A DNA stretch of 64,000 bases from Cyclina sinensis (GCA_012932295.1 JAAONU010000024.1:165271-229270); one strand, 5' to 3'; shown: positions 20,882-33,229, counted from the stretch's first letter. Notes: generated by a model not told the origin, from the sequence alone. A program made the numbers and translations.

Positions 20882-21514
20882 AACAAGAGGGCCATAATAG
20901 CCCTGTTTCGCTCACCTGAGTATGGCTGCTTTTAACAAAGTTGCTATGGACCTGGTTAATTGACCCCAGATGACCCATATTCGAACTTGACCTAGAAATT
21001 ATTGAAACAATTTCCAGGACTGAAAAAGAAGCCTCTACAGTGTTAACATTGCGTTTCGATATTTAGGTTCTGTGACCTAGTTTTTGACTCCAGATAACCC
21101 ATATCCAAACCTGAGCTACAAATCATCAAAACAACCTTTCTGACAAATTCCCAGGACATTTGGACTGAAAATGTAGCCTCTAGAGTGTTTACAAAGTTTT
21201 TCAATATTTGGGCTCTGTGACCTAGATGTTCTTACTCAAGTTGACCCATATTCAAATTTGACCTAAATATCGTCAAAGCAACCTTTCTGACAAATTTCCA
21301 GATATTTTGGGCTGAAAATGTAACCTCTAGAGTGTTAACAAGATTTCTCTATTTTTGGGCTCCGTGACCTAGTTTTTGAAACCAGATGACCCATATTTGA
21401 ACTTGAGCTAGAAATGATCAATAGAACTTTTCTGACAAATTTCCAGGATATCTGGACTGAAAAAGCAGCCTCTAGAGTGTAAACAAAGTTGTCACTACAT
21501 GACAGGTGAGCTAA
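20882..21514 (+). mobile_element. Helentron-like unit, copy 5, cleanly inserted in the 105-bp array
   Basis: The head at 20883 is ACAAGAGGGCCATAATAGCC with GCTCACCTGAG; the tail is GACAGGTGAGCTAAA at about 21501-21514. The array reads CTCCAAAAAC before it and AAGAAGGTCAGTAGG after it, against CTCCAAAAACAAAAAGTAGG in undisturbed copies. So the insertion lies within an A-run without an obvious duplication. The interior has about four ~143-bp units. Confidence 0.75.
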
Positions 21515-22455
21515 AAAGAAGGTCAGTAGGTCAAAAATATAGGTCATGCTATGACATTTTTGAAAACGAAACGAAAAACTGTACACACCGTCCAGAAAAC
21601 AAAAAAGGAGTCAAAATTATGGCCAGTTTAAACAAAATTCAATGATTTGACCTTGACTGTAAAGCTCATTGAAAGGTCAAACTTGAAATAATCATGATGT
21701 CGGATTTGTCATAAGTGTTGTTTAGTCCAAGAATGAATCAAATCTATAAATAAATGAGAAAGTTATGACAATTTAAGCAAAGTTCAATCATCTGACCTTT
21801 ACGGTCAAATGATTTTAAGGTCATGGTCAAATCTGAGTTAATCAACGTGTCGCTTTTGTCATAAGTGTTGTTTTGTCCAAGTATAAATTAAATCCAACCA
21901 TAAATACTAATGTTATGAGTAATTTTAGCAAAATTCAATAATTTGACCTTGAAGGTGAAGGTCATTTATGAGTCAAGGTCAAGTTTAGTCCAGTCTGCTT
22001 GAAGATCTTGTCCAAAGGGTTGTTGTGTCCAAGCATGAAGAGAATCCACCTATTAATAATAAAGTTATGGCCAATTTTAGCAAAATTCAATATTTTGACC
22101 TTGAATATGAAAGTCATTTATGAGTCAAGGTCAAGTTTCGTCTGGTCAGCTTAAAGATCTTGTCCAAAGGGTTGTTGTGTCCAAGAATGAAAAAATCCAC
22201 CTACCAATAATAAAGTTATGGCCATTTTTAGCAGAATTCAATATTTTGACCTTGAATATGAAGGTCATTTAAGAGTCAAGGTCAAGTTAAGTCTAGTCAT
22301 CTTGAAGGTCTTGTCCAAAGGGTTGTTGATAATCCATCAAGGAATAAAAAAATTATGATCAATGCTAAAATTTTCGGATGGGAATGGCAACGGCAACGAC
22401 ACCATGACTATAGCAATAACTCGATTTTTTTTTCAAAAAAATGTCGAGCTAAAAA
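21515..22455 (+). repeat. 105-bp array remnant, then a ~150-bp array ending in a hairpin
   Basis: 21515-21610 finishes the 105-bp array. From 21610 a ~150-bp unit repeats with AAAATTCAATAATTTGACCT, GGTCATTTATGAGTCAAGGT and GATCTTGTCCAAAGGGTTGT. It ends with GGAATGGCAACGGCAACGAC and an inverted pair CTCGA/TCGAG around a T-run/A-run (about 22420-22450), followed by AGCTAAAAA. Confidence 0.75.
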
Positions 22456-22565
22456 AACAGCACTAATATTCACTGGACAGTCGGACCACTGATTTGTAAT
22501 TTTTTACTGGACCGTCCGCCAATTTGGTGGACTGGGCCTTCAGTCCGGTGGCTAAATTCAAAGAC
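22456..22565. repeat. Short insertion between two array units
   Basis: Contains GGACAGTCGGACCACTG and GGACCGTCCGCC, with complementary GGTGGACTGGGCC. It looks like the end of another mobile element. Borders uncertain. Confidence 0.35.
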
Positions 22566-23195
22566 TGCACTTGAATAATTAATCATGTCCGCTTTGTCAT
22601 AAGTGTTGCTTTATCCAAGTATTATTAACATCCAACCAAAAATAACTAAGTTATGACCAGGTTAAGCAAATTCAATAATTTGACCTTGAATGTCAAGGTC
22701 ATTGAAAGGTCAAGGTCATATCTGATTGAATCAAAATGTAAAATTTGCCATAAGAGTTGTTTTGTCCGAATCAAATCCATAAATAAATGAGAAAGGTATG
22801 ACAATTAAAACAAAATTCAATCATATGACCTTGAAGGTCAAGGTCAGTTTTTAGGTTATGGTCAAACCTGAGTTATTCAGTATGTTGGTTTTGTCATAAT
22901 TGTTTTTTGTCCAAGAATGAAGACAATCCACCTCTTGATAATTAATTTGTGGTCAATTTTAGCAAAATTCAATCTACTGACCTTGAATTTAAAGCTCATT
23001 TAAGAGTAACGGTCAAGTTTAGTTTGATCTACTTAAAGGTCTTGTCCAAAGGATTGTTGTGTTCAAGTATGAATTTTAATCCGCCAGGGAATAAAAAATT
23101 ATGATGAATGTTTAAGTTATACGGACGTGAACGGCAATGATGACGACACCATGACTGTAGCAATAACTCGATTTTTTTTTTCAAAAAAAAATTAA
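22566..23195 (+). repeat. ~150-bp array, second unit with the same terminus
   Basis: Same family as 21610-22455, ending GATGACGACACCATGACTGT and AATAACTCGATTTTTTTTTT, then A-run. The matching terminus marks a repeated family end. Confidence 0.7.
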
Positions 23196-23830
23196 TGTTG
23201 AAAATAAACATTCCAGATCTAGTGTCTTTCTTGTAACTCTATATGTTTATTATAATTAATTATTTTGCTCAAATTATTAAATAAAATAATTAATTACAAT
23301 CTGAAAATTCATGTTATTGTAATTAAATTGAGGTTTTCATTTTAAATGTAGTTATGTAATTACTTTTTAAAAAAAAATTTACCCATCCTTGTACTGATTG
23401 TTGTTCACAATATCCAATATCGAATACTTACTGAACAGTACAATCATAGATACTCTGGGCCTAATGATGATTTTATTATTTATTGTATTTATCAGCTTTA
23501 AAATTACATAGAGAGAATAACCTTATATACTATTAAACAGTACTGGCAGAGGTTCCATTAAGACGCAGGAGGTGTGGATTGTCCAAATATTATGAGATCT
23601 CCTCCCTCCCACCCCCACCTCCCAAGGTGACTTTCCTTAAAATCAGGCTTGTTTTGTTAAAAAAGAAAACTGGCAGCAAATGCCTGCCTACTTTACATGT
23701 ATTCCCTTCAACTCAAAAACTTAATGAAACCTCAGAATAGTAACACTTAGTCTATAAAAATTACTTTACTTCAGTGGTAGACAAGTGCTATCACTAAGAC
23801 TGCTTCAGAACTGAGAAAGTTACTTAGTAA
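23196..23830. other. AT-rich spacer with one weak micro-exon candidate
   Basis: Mostly AT-rich. On the minus strand a GTAAGTATT donor near 23427 follows a ~29-nt piece with an ATTAG acceptor, too short to judge. No other feature seen. Confidence 0.35.
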
Positions 23831-24202
23831 CAGAATACTTTGTAATAGAATTGAAATAGAGATATGGTTGTGAGCAATTAAAGATAGTTGTTTTTTTGTA
23901 TATTGCATTTCCTTTCACTGTGTTGACCATTGTATGAAGTTGCATTGAATTCCAGCCATCAGTTTTCAAGTTATTCTCCAAACAAGGAAAACCAACAAAG
24001 TGCAATAACCATGCAAATACTGAAGATCAAGTTATGGCTCTTGCACGCTGCACTTCCTGTCATTGTGCTTGACCATTGTATGAATTGCACTGATTTCCAA
24101 CCATTACTTTTTAAATTATACTCAGGACAAGGAAATTGCAACAGACCGCCCAACCACAGGGTGATTCCTATATACCCACCACCTCCCACCCCCCCCCCCC
24201 CC
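23831..24202 (+). repeat. Two ~150-bp direct repeats ending in a C-run
   Basis: Units share GACCATTGTATGAA, TTGCACTGATTTCCAACCAT-like and AAACAAGGAAA-like sequence. They are followed by CACAGGGTGATTCCTATATA and a 14-C run at 24189-24202. The overlapping ORFs at 23930-24298 (+) and 23971-24204 (-) reflect this repeat and the C-run, not genes. Confidence 0.6.
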
Positions 24203-24339
24203 ATTCAAATTTTGTTTAGGGGTGTAATAAATGAATCATTCTCAAACGACAACGAAATACTAGTAACAGTTGCTGATGCTCTTCCATTTTACAACTAAAT
24301 GCTGGAAGGTAATTCTTCTAATTTTTTCAGATTTTAACA

Positions 24340-24669
24340 TTAGCAAACCAACAGATTAAAATATACAAGACCTGTCCACAGACAGACAACCACAGTTCTT
24401 GATGGAATAGAATTCTTTGAACAACTTTGGTAGAGCATCATGCAAGGAATATCCCAGCCATGTTTTGTCAATGTTGGTTTGGCTTTTATGGAGAAGTCGT
24501 TCAAGTCAAATTGTTGACGACACACGACAGACGCTGATGGAGGCTGAAAAATCAACGATTCCAAAAGCTCATCCTGAGTAGAGCTCAGGTGAGCTAAAAA
24601 TATATTGGGGTGCGGGGGGGGGGGGGTTTAACAGGGGGACCCATGCAGAGGGGACTGGGACGAGGGGGG
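24340..24669 (+). repeat. Helentron-like tail fragment followed by a G-rich tract
   Basis: 24380-24598 carries CCACAGTTCTTGATGGAAT and the full tail GAGCTCAGGTGAGCTAAAAA, without a head. 24607-24669 has repeated G-runs, the longest about 14, which could form a G-quadruplex. Confidence 0.65.
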
Positions 24670-25344
24670 ATACTTACTGACTCCATGTTAATTATAACAG
24701 TTTATTTCTAGGCTTAAGAATTATTTTTCCTATATATAACAGACCTGTTTACCCCATTTCGGCCCTATCAGTATTTGTTTTAACCATTTATCAGTAGTTT
24801 CGGTGTCTGTCAGAAGTTTCTTTTTTAAACTGTGCTAATGGTAAATTTAAATCAGCAATCAGTCCACACATAATAACTTCTGCCTATGTGATCAAGTCAG
24901 TTGACCTAGAAGACTTGGACATGAATGTTGTTATAGACTTGTTACTCCTTTTTAAATTTGAATACTCCAAGTGAATTTTACCTTTCAACATGCGGTTTAC
25001 AATCATTCAACCCGCCATATGCACAGGAAAAATCACAATGACAAACATTTCAATTTACGAAGCACTCTCATTTTGTTGAGCGAGATAAACAAGGAAACAA
25101 GGTGTCATTAGGATTGTTGTCACTTGTAAGCACACTAAGCGAATGACAGTGTCAGTAAAACATTTCTTTGTATGTAGTCTTATATTTCTGCAAGCTTTTC
25201 TGCTTTTCACTATGGACCTGTTCCTCCACTTCTTTTTCAAAGTTACGTTTGGCTCACCCGAGTACCTAAATGCCTAAGCGTCTTCTAAACTATGATTATT
25301 TAATTATCGAAAAGGAATCATTTACACGAGCAGAAGGAAATAAA
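24670..25344. other. Unassigned low-repeat stretch
   Basis: No repeat family was recognised. On the minus strand an ATATGGCGGG patch (about 25010-25022) is followed by a GTAAAA donor-like site (about 24985). This could be a first exon, but the ATG there meets TGA two codons later. No feature claimed. Confidence 0.3.
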
Positions 25345-27842
25345 AACAAGAGGGCAATGATGGCCCTATATCGCTCACCTGAATATGACTGCTTTTAACA
25401 AAGTTGCTATGGACCTGGTTAATTGACCCCAGATGACCCATATTCAAACTTGGCCTAGAAATTATTGAAACAATCTTTCTGACAAATTTCCAGGTTATTT
25501 GGACTGAAAGTGTAGCCTCTAGAGTGTTAACAAGGTTTTTCTATATTTGGGCTCTGTGACCTTGTTTTTAACCCCAGATGATCCATATCCAAACCTGAGC
25601 TAGAAATCATCAAAACAACTTTTCTGACAAATTTCCAGGACATTTGGACTGAAAATGTAGCCCCTATTTTCAATATTTAGGCTCTGTGACCTAGTTTTTT
25701 AATCCAGATGACCCATATTCAAACTTGACCTAGAAATTATTGAAACAATCTCTTTGACAAATTTCAAGGTTAATTGGAATTAAAATCTTAACTCTAAAGT
25801 GTTAACAAGGTTTTTCCATATTTGGTCTCTGTGACCTAGTTTTTGACCAAAGATGACCCATATTAGTACTTGAGCTAGAAATCATCAAAACAACCTGTCT
25901 GACAAATTTCCAGGACATTTGGTCTGGAAACCTCTGGAATGTTAAAATGGTTTTTACATTTTAGGGCTCTGTGACCTAGTTTTTGATCCAAGATGACCCA
26001 TATCCTAATCTGTACTAGAATTCATTGAAACAATCTTTCTGACAAATTTCCAGGTTATTTGGACTGAAAATGTAACCTCTAGAGCATTAACAAGGATTTT
26101 CTACGTTTTGACCCTGTGTCCTAGTTTTTGACTCTACATAACCCATATTTAAAACTGAGCTAGAAATCATTAAAACAATTTTTCTGACAAATTCCAAGGT
26201 TATTTGGACTGAAAATGTTACTCAATGCGTGTTAACAAGGTTTTTCCATATTTGGGGTCTGTGACCTAGTTTTTGACCCCAGATGACCTTTATTCGAATC
26301 TGAGCTAGAAATCATTAAAACATTTTTTCTGACAAATTTCGAGAATATTTGGACTGAAAAGTAGCGTCTAGAGTGTTAACAAGTTTTTTTTTTCATTTTT
26401 GGGCTCTGTGACCTAGTTTTTGATTTCAGACGACACATATTCAAATTTAACCTAGAAATCACTGAAACAACCTTTCTGACAGATTCCAGGTTATTTGGGC
26501 TGAAAATGTTACCTCTAGAGTGTTAACAAGGTTTTTTCATATTTGGGCTCTGTGACCTAGTTTTTGACCCCAGATGATCCAATTTTGAACTTTAGCTAAA
26601 AATCATCAAAACAACCTTTCTTACAAATTTCCAGGTTATTTGGACTGAAAATGTAACCTCTAGAGTGTTAACAAGGTTTTTCTATTTTTGGGCTCTGTGA
26701 CTTAGTTTTTGAACCCAGATGACCCATATTCGAACTTGAGCTAGAAATCATAGAAACAACCTGTCTGACAAATTTCCAGATTATTTGGACTGAAAATGTT
26801 ACTTCTCCTTCTACAAGAAGATTTTCAAAGTTTTCACTATATAAGCCTATGTAAAAACAAAGACCCCGGGGTGGGGCCAAATTTGACCCCAGGGGTATAA
26901 TTGAAACAAACTTGGTCAAGGTCCACTAGACAATGCTACATACTAAATCGTAAGGCTCAGGGCCTTGTGGTTTCAGACAAGAAGATTTTCGAAGTTTTTC
27001 CTATATAAGCCTATGTAAAACCAATGACCCCAGGGTGGGGCCAAATTTGACCCCAGAGGTATAATTTGAATAAACTTGGTAGAAGTCCACTAGACAATGC
27101 TACATACCAAATATCTAAGCTCTATGGCTTACGGTTTCTGACAAGAAGATTTTTAAAGTGATTTCCTATATAACTCTATGTAAAACAACTTACCCCTGGG
27201 GCGGGGCCACTTTGACCCAGAGGCCATGATTTGAACAAACTTGGTAGAGGTCCACTAGACAATGCTGCACACCAAATATCTAAGCTCTATGCCTTACGGT
27301 TTCTGACAAGAAGATTTTTAAAGTTTTTCCTATATAACTCTATGTAAAACAAGTTACCCCTGGGGCGGGGCCATTTTTGACCCAGAGGCCATGATTTGAA
27401 CAAACTTGGTAGAGGTCCACTAGACATGCTGCACACATAATATCTTAGCTCTATGCCTTACAGTTTCTGACAAGAAGAGGCGGGGCCATTTTGACCCCAG
27501 GATCATAATTTGAACAAACTTGGTAGAGGTCCACTAGATGATGCTTTATACCAAATATCTAAGCTCCAGACCTTGTGGTTTCTGACAAGAAGATTTTTAA
27601 AGATCCAACTTTCAAAATCTGTTTTTAGCTCCTGTGACCCAGAAATGCAATGAACCGGAACCATTTGAACAAACTTGGTAGAGCTTCATGCAAGGAACAT
27701 TCTAGGCAAGTTTCATTAAATTTTGCCCAGTGGTTTCAGAGGAGATGTCGTATTAATGAATTGTGGACGACGGACGGACGGACGGACGCCGGACAATCAA
27801 GGATCCTAAAAGCTCACATGAGCATGCTCAGGTGAGCTAAAA
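25345..27842 (+). mobile_element. Helentron-like unit, copy 6, complete (2.5 kb)
   Basis: The head is ACAAGAGGGCAATGATGGCC at 25346, then GCTCACCTGA. It has about nine ~143-bp units (25400-26810), a second module of about five units with CCCCTGGGGCGGGGCCA (26815-27600), AACCATTTGAACAAACTTGG, the GGACGGACGGACGG tract (27770-27790) and the tail GCTCAGGTGAGCTAAAAAAA. It is the best full-length reference copy in the window. Reading frames inside are short and change with each unit; none is coding. Confidence 0.85.
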
Positions 27843-28778
27843 AAATAATTGCGAAAAAACATATTTTTCTGCCGCTTTACATATTGCAGAATTTCTTTTC
27901 AAAATACTCCGTAGGAGTAAATTGATCTGATATAAATATGATCTAATTCAAGTAACCCCAGGGGTGGGGCTAACTTTGACCCAAGAGACATGGACACCAA
28001 TAATTTTTTGTTTCCCCAATAATTAGTGCCCCCTTAAAGGTATTTTATAGAAGACAATCTTACCTCAATGTATTTAATATCCAGCAAAAACAAAAACAAA
28101 AATTTAGTGTTTCTATTCAGAAGCCCCCTTTGGAAGAAAATGCATGGCCCCAGAGGCTCCAACAGGAAAAAAATATGTTAGCTGGTTTTTGTTTATAACA
28201 TTAACATACTCTTTTATTTTCAATGATAGTTCTATTTAAAATCCTACTTTAGCATAAGTATCTTCAAAACAGAAATGTTTCTATTATCAATTCCAAAATC
28301 AGAGTGGTTACTAAAGAAAACTGAAATGTGAATGTGAAACATAAAATCACCTTACCTGATAAAATCTTATACTTGTGCCCATTTATAGCTACATATTAAA
28401 TCACTCAATTTAATGAGCATCAATTTCATAAATCACTTGTCTAATTTAATTTAGTTACAGGAATTACAAAATGAAACAAGAAGGCTATGATAACCAATAT
28501 TGTTCACATGATCACCAAAGACAAAACAATTTATAAGTATAAAATGATTAAAGTTATCTCTGAAAGTGATTTATATATATAATACTCTATGTAAAACAAG
28601 TTACCCCTGGGGCGGGGCCACTTTTGACCCAGAGGCCATGATTTGAACAAACTTGGTAGAGGTCCACTAGTCCGATTTGATAAACAAGTATGGAATATAG
28701 TTATTTGAAATGCTCACCCATGTTTTTATTGGTGAATGTCATATATATGTACACATACATATATTTTTTTAACAATGC
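27843..28778. other. Mixed stretch: small repeat fragments and a micro-exon candidate
   Basis: Holds two stray second-module fragments (AAGTAACCCCAGGGGTGGGG near 27951; TACCCCTGGGGCGGGGCCAC near 28603) and a decayed head ACAAGAAGGCTATGA (28476). The rest shows no repeat. Confidence 0.45.
28356..28388 (-). CDS. Candidate 33-nt micro-exon, unidentified
   Basis: On the minus strand an ATATGTAG acceptor and a CAG-GTAAGG donor bracket 33 nt. One phase is open and reads INGHKYKILS; the other two contain stops. If real it belongs to the same minus-strand gene as 8545-8631. The acceptor's pyrimidine tract is weak and such matches arise by chance, so this is only a candidate. Confidence 0.2.
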
Positions 28779-29181
28779 CAGGCTTTCCAGCACCTTCTGA
28801 CAAAAAATTAGGGCAAATTTAAGGGCAAAATTTAAGAAATTTTAGGGCTAAAATATGGAATTTTAGGGGACATAAGAGAAATTCTTGGGCTAAAATTTAA
28901 AATTTTATAACTATACTATGGCCCCAAAAGACCATGATATGGGCTTGAATAAATGGATCCACTGGTCAAATGCCTTTAACTGCCTACTCTGAATAAGAAG
29001 AGCTAAAAAACTACATTAAAACATAATTAGAATGAAAACATTTTCAAAGTTATAGATATGTTTATAACAAAAGACAAACAATAGGAATTTAAGTAAAAAA
29101 AGGGCTTTTTTTAAAATTCCCTTTGAATTTTTCATTTTTTTTCAGGAATTTTAGCCTAACTTAGGGACGCTGGACAGCCTG
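28779..29181. mobile_element. 403-bp hAT-like MITE
   Basis: The ends are inverted: CAGGCTTTCCAGCACC against CAGGCTGTCCAGCGTCC. The interior is AT-rich with repeated TTTTAGGGCTAAAAT-type sequence. CAGG ends fit hAT, but the 8-bp flanks (AACAATGC, CAACACAT) do not match, so the duplication is unproven. Confidence 0.5.
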
Positions 29182-29960
29182 CAACACATATTTTTCATTG
29201 AAATATTGGAATAATAACTATTATTTTGAGACTGAAGTGCTAATAGTATATTGTGTGCTGTTGTTGGCGTCCGCGCCGAAGCGCAACGCCCTGTATGGAA
29301 TGAGTTAAGATTATGTGAAAGGGTAGTTGTTGTTGTTATTGACTGTCATTCATGTCCCGATATGGTTATGAATAACGAACTGGAAAATTTTGCAGGAAAT
29401 GAAATGAAATGCAAACATATTTAACAATAAATTGCACGTTTTACAAATGTATTTATAAAAAAATATTTAAGATAATAAATAAACCTTAGCCATTTCTTAT
29501 TACGAACTGTTATAATGATATAATTATCATATTTCTTTCCGTAGGTTCTTTCCGGTTAATTAATCGCGCACTTCGTTTTTTGGTGTTTGGTTCCCGAGTA
29601 GTGCAATGAAAGACTAGAAACAGTTTATACATATTTTACGATTGGTCGAGACAGTCACGTGATTTCAATATCCCGCCATTTTTTGGCAATCTCCTACGCA
29701 GTGATCTCCCCTTACAGGATTAGATGAGCGTAGCGTAACGGGTGCGCGGAGTTTGATTTTTTGGAGCTATATGGTTATGAATAACGAACTGGATTTTTGC
29801 AGGAAATGAAACGAATGCAAACATATTCAACAATAAATTGCACTTGGTGTTTGGTTCCTGAGGTCAGCGTAATGAAAGCCTAGAAACAGTCTATATATAT
29901 TTTACGATTGGTCGAGACAGTCTCGTGATTTCAATATCCTGTCATTTTTTGGAGCTGCAG
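29182..29960. repeat. Direct duplication with promoter-like motifs
   Basis: A stretch from GATATGGTTATGAATAACGA (29358) through TTTACGATTGGTCGAGACAG (29635) to TTTCAATATCCCGCCATTTT (29663) is repeated from 29768 to about 29950 in shortened form. The first copy has an inverted CCAAT (ATTGG, 29641), an E-box CACGTG (29656-29661) and CCCGCCATTTT (YY1/E2F-like when read on the minus strand). In the second copy the E-box has become CTCGTG. No transcript or ORF is attached. Confidence 0.5.
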
Positions 29961-30979
29961 CAGCTTAGAGTCAAGATAGTAAGAGTTTTTTTTTTAGGAA
30001 ATATGCATCAAGGTTGCCATATTTTTACTACAATTAACAGCATGCAATGCACAGCTATGGCCCTGATTGCACTTCTGACATTTTTTAACCGTGAATATCT
30101 AAACGACCCGAATTTTGGCCGCAAGAAGTTGATTCCATTTTGTTTCAAGGCTATCGATTTTATGGTGATATGAATGGAAACCTGGGCATGATTAGGTATC
30201 TTAGTCATGTTGATTTGCCAAATACTGTGACATTTAACAATAGAAACTTTCGTCTTGCAATATATTCCATAATTTCTGTCCCACAAATACCATGTATTAT
30301 TGAGAGATTTTGTAATTTTTATTCTGAACTGTGCCAAATAATAGTTCTGACATTTTCTTCATACCTGTCTAAAAGTCAGTCTTCCCTTGACATATCAACA
30401 TGCCATGCAAATTCATTCTTGATATTTTAATGTACCATTATTTTTGTTGGCATGTATTACAAGAAAGTCCTGAATTTCGTCACTGACATTCTCCTATATG
30501 TTTCATTCCAGTGTGTGTTCTACTTCCAGTATTAATAGAAACCATTTTTAAATTTGACATTAAACAAACTTAGTACATTTTGACTACTGTTTTGTATGTT
30601 CCAAAGAAAATACATTTTATATTCTAATCTCTAGCAAACCAACCAAAGTTCAGAATGAACAATTAGTGTGTTATTGTGTATTTCGTTTGCCCATTCATCT
30701 AGTCTCATTTACGAGACGTTCTGGCACCCATTTTTTGGATATTTATTATATGCCAGTCAGAAAATACATTAATATCCTACTGGTTTCCTGGACTGCCCAT
30801 TCATCTACCTACAAACCTGGCGAATCCAAATTAACCATTGAAAAGTTTATAAGAATATATCTGATCATAAGATATCTACTAGTTCATTGTCTCTTGCTGC
30901 ATTTCTTGCCTTTAAACATTCCTTTGGACGCCCTTTGATGCTTTGCATCAATGCTTTTCTTGTAAAGTATATGATATAA
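29961..30979. other. Unassigned stretch with short ORFs
   Basis: Overlapping ORFs on both strands (30140-30430 plus, 96 codons; 30008-30337 minus, 109 codons; 30666-30938 plus, 90 codons). None has a recognisable domain, and their overlap on opposite strands suggests chance. I see no repeat family. Confidence 0.35.
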
Positions 30980-31525
30980 AACAAGTGGGCGATGATGGCC
31001 CTCAATCGCTCACATGAGTTCATTGACAGTAGGTCTGCTGTTAAGCAGTATTTCATTTTTTAATTAAAGATATGTAGCTGCCTACAAACCAAGTATATAA
31101 ATTATCAGTCAATAAATAAAGACTCTATGACAGAAAGTAGAAATATCTATTATAAGCTATAGTGACCTTGACCAAGTGACCTCAAACCTCACCCATGGGT
31201 AGAGGTCCAGGCAAGGAACCTACATACTGAATATCAAATACATTGGTCTTTAAATGAAGGCTCTATGACATACTGTAAATGGATCTTTTCTTAACCTCTG
31301 TGACTTTTAACCTTATCTGATAATTTGAAAAAGCTTGATAAAGCTTGCTTCATGCCATATTTTAAATTTCTAGGCCTTGTGGTTTCAGACAAGAAGATTT
31401 TTAAAGATTTTCTTCTATAATCTATTTAAAACTTGTGACCTCGAGCGGCTAAGTCTCATAAGCCTATGTTAAATCAATTGACCCCTGGGATGGGGCAATT
31501 TTGACCTCAGGGGTATAAGTTGAAA
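30980..31525 (+). mobile_element. Helentron-like unit, copy 7, left part
   Basis: The head is diverged (ACAAGTGGGCGATGATGGCC, then GCTCACATGAG). The subfamily body is shared with copies at 5175 and 57676 (GGTCTGCTGTTAAGCAGTAT). The array is cut at GGTATAAGTTGAAAC and resumes at 33230. Confidence 0.65.
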
Positions 31526-33229
31526 CTAGAACTATCGCTGAATGAGATTCATACCCCCACCAATGTCCTTGACAGAAGACGACATGGAAAGGTGGTTAAG
31601 GGAATAACTTTAGTGGCACAAATACATATACATAAAAAGAAATTATCTCTGGTGAAAAAAACAAACAAATTATACAGGTAATAGTATAAATATATATTGT
31701 CAAATCATGTTCGAAATAGTTACAAATAACCTTTCATTTTCGTGAATATCTGTTCTAGTTTCAGAAACATTTAAGTATTAATGGTTATATCAGAACATTT
31801 TCTAAGCCTAAAAGGGGCATAACTTGTGTCATTTTTCAATGGAATTGTAGAATTTTCGTCATCTGAGCTTGCTTGTAACCATTCATATAAATTTTAAGTT
31901 TTAAGTAAATATCTGTTCTGGTTTAAGAAATATTATAGTAAATAAATTTAAAGACATAAAAATGGACTTAACTTTGTCAAAATACAATACAAAGTTATCC
32001 CCCCCCTACTTTTTTTAGTTATGAAACTTGACCTGCATATCTTACTTGCGACACTTTGTATATATTTGAAGTTTCAAATGATTATCTGTTCTAGTTTTAG
32101 AAGTATTCAAGTACATGTTAAAATTTCAGAACATTTTCTAAGTCAATTTTTGACCTTCAAGTGTGGCCTTGACCTTAAGCTGGCACAATGGTAGATGGGT
32201 TCTGCACATTGCCCAGTTGGGGTGAACACTTGAGTCAAGTTTGAAGAATATCCTTCGATTAGTATAGAATTTATAGAGCGGACACGACATATTGTCTAGT
32301 ATTGATTGTAAGTAAATGAAAAGACTTAGAAAGGGGCATAACTTTGTCAAAGTGCAATACAGAGTTATGAAACTTGTCCTGCATATCTTTTTTGTGATAC
32401 CTCATATATTTTTTAAGTTTCAAGCAAATACCTGTGCTAGTTTCAGAAATATTCAAATACATGTTAAAATTTAAGAATATTTTCTAAGTCAATTTTGGCC
32501 TTCAAGTGTGAACTTGACCTTAAGCCGGTGCAAAGGAAACATGGGTTCTGCACATAACCTTGTTCAGTTGAACATTTGAGTAAAGTTTGAAGAAAATTCT
32601 TCCATTAGTATAGGATTTATAGAGCGGACACGACATATTGTCTAATATTTGATTGTATGTAAATTTGAAGACTTAAAAAGAGGCATAACTTTGTCAAAAT
32701 GCAATACAGAGTTATGAAACTTGACCTGCTTATCCTAATATATATTTTAAGTTTCAAGCAAATACGCTCTCTAGTTTCAGAAATATTCAAATACATGTTA
32801 AAATTTAAGAATATTTTCTAAGTAAATTTTTGACCTTCAAGTGTGACTTTGACCTTAAGCCGGCAAAAGGGTAACATGGGTTCTGCACATCCCCTTGTTG
32901 AGGTGAACATTTGAGCCAAGATTAAAGAAAATCTTTCAATTAGTGTAGGACTTACAGAGCGAACACGATATAATGTCTAATATTTGATTGTTTGATATTT
33001 GACCTTCAATTGTGACCTTGACCTTGAGCTGACACATGGGCAACATGGGTTCTGCACATCCCATTGTTGAGGTGAACATTTCAGCCAAGTTTGAAGAAAA
33101 TCCTTCAGTTGGTATAGGATTTATAGAGCGGACACGATAATGGAGACGGACGGATGGACGGACGGACGCGACAAAGCGAATCCATTATAGCCCCCCCCCC
33201 CTCCCCCACATTTTGTGGTGGGGGTATAA
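31526..33229. mobile_element. 1.7-kb element with TACCCCCACCA inverted ends
   Basis: It lies inside copy 7, whose array continues on both sides (left GGTATAAGTTGAAAC, right AACTTGGTAGAAGTCCAC). ATACCCCCACCA (31551-31562) is inverted at TGGTGGGGGTAT (33216-33227). The interior is a ~335-345-bp tandem array with GGGGCATAACTTTGTCAAA, GACCTTCAAGTGTGACCTTG-like and TTATAGAGCGGACACGA, ending GGACGGATGGACGGACGGAC. It shares the GGACGGACG tail style and NR half-sites with the Helentron-like units, but not their head. Exact outer borders uncertain. Confidence 0.55.

Noticed and set aside
23930..24298. 122-codon ORF with a proline run
   Set aside because: The proline run is the C-run, the rest is a ~150-bp repeat, and an opposite-strand ORF overlaps it.
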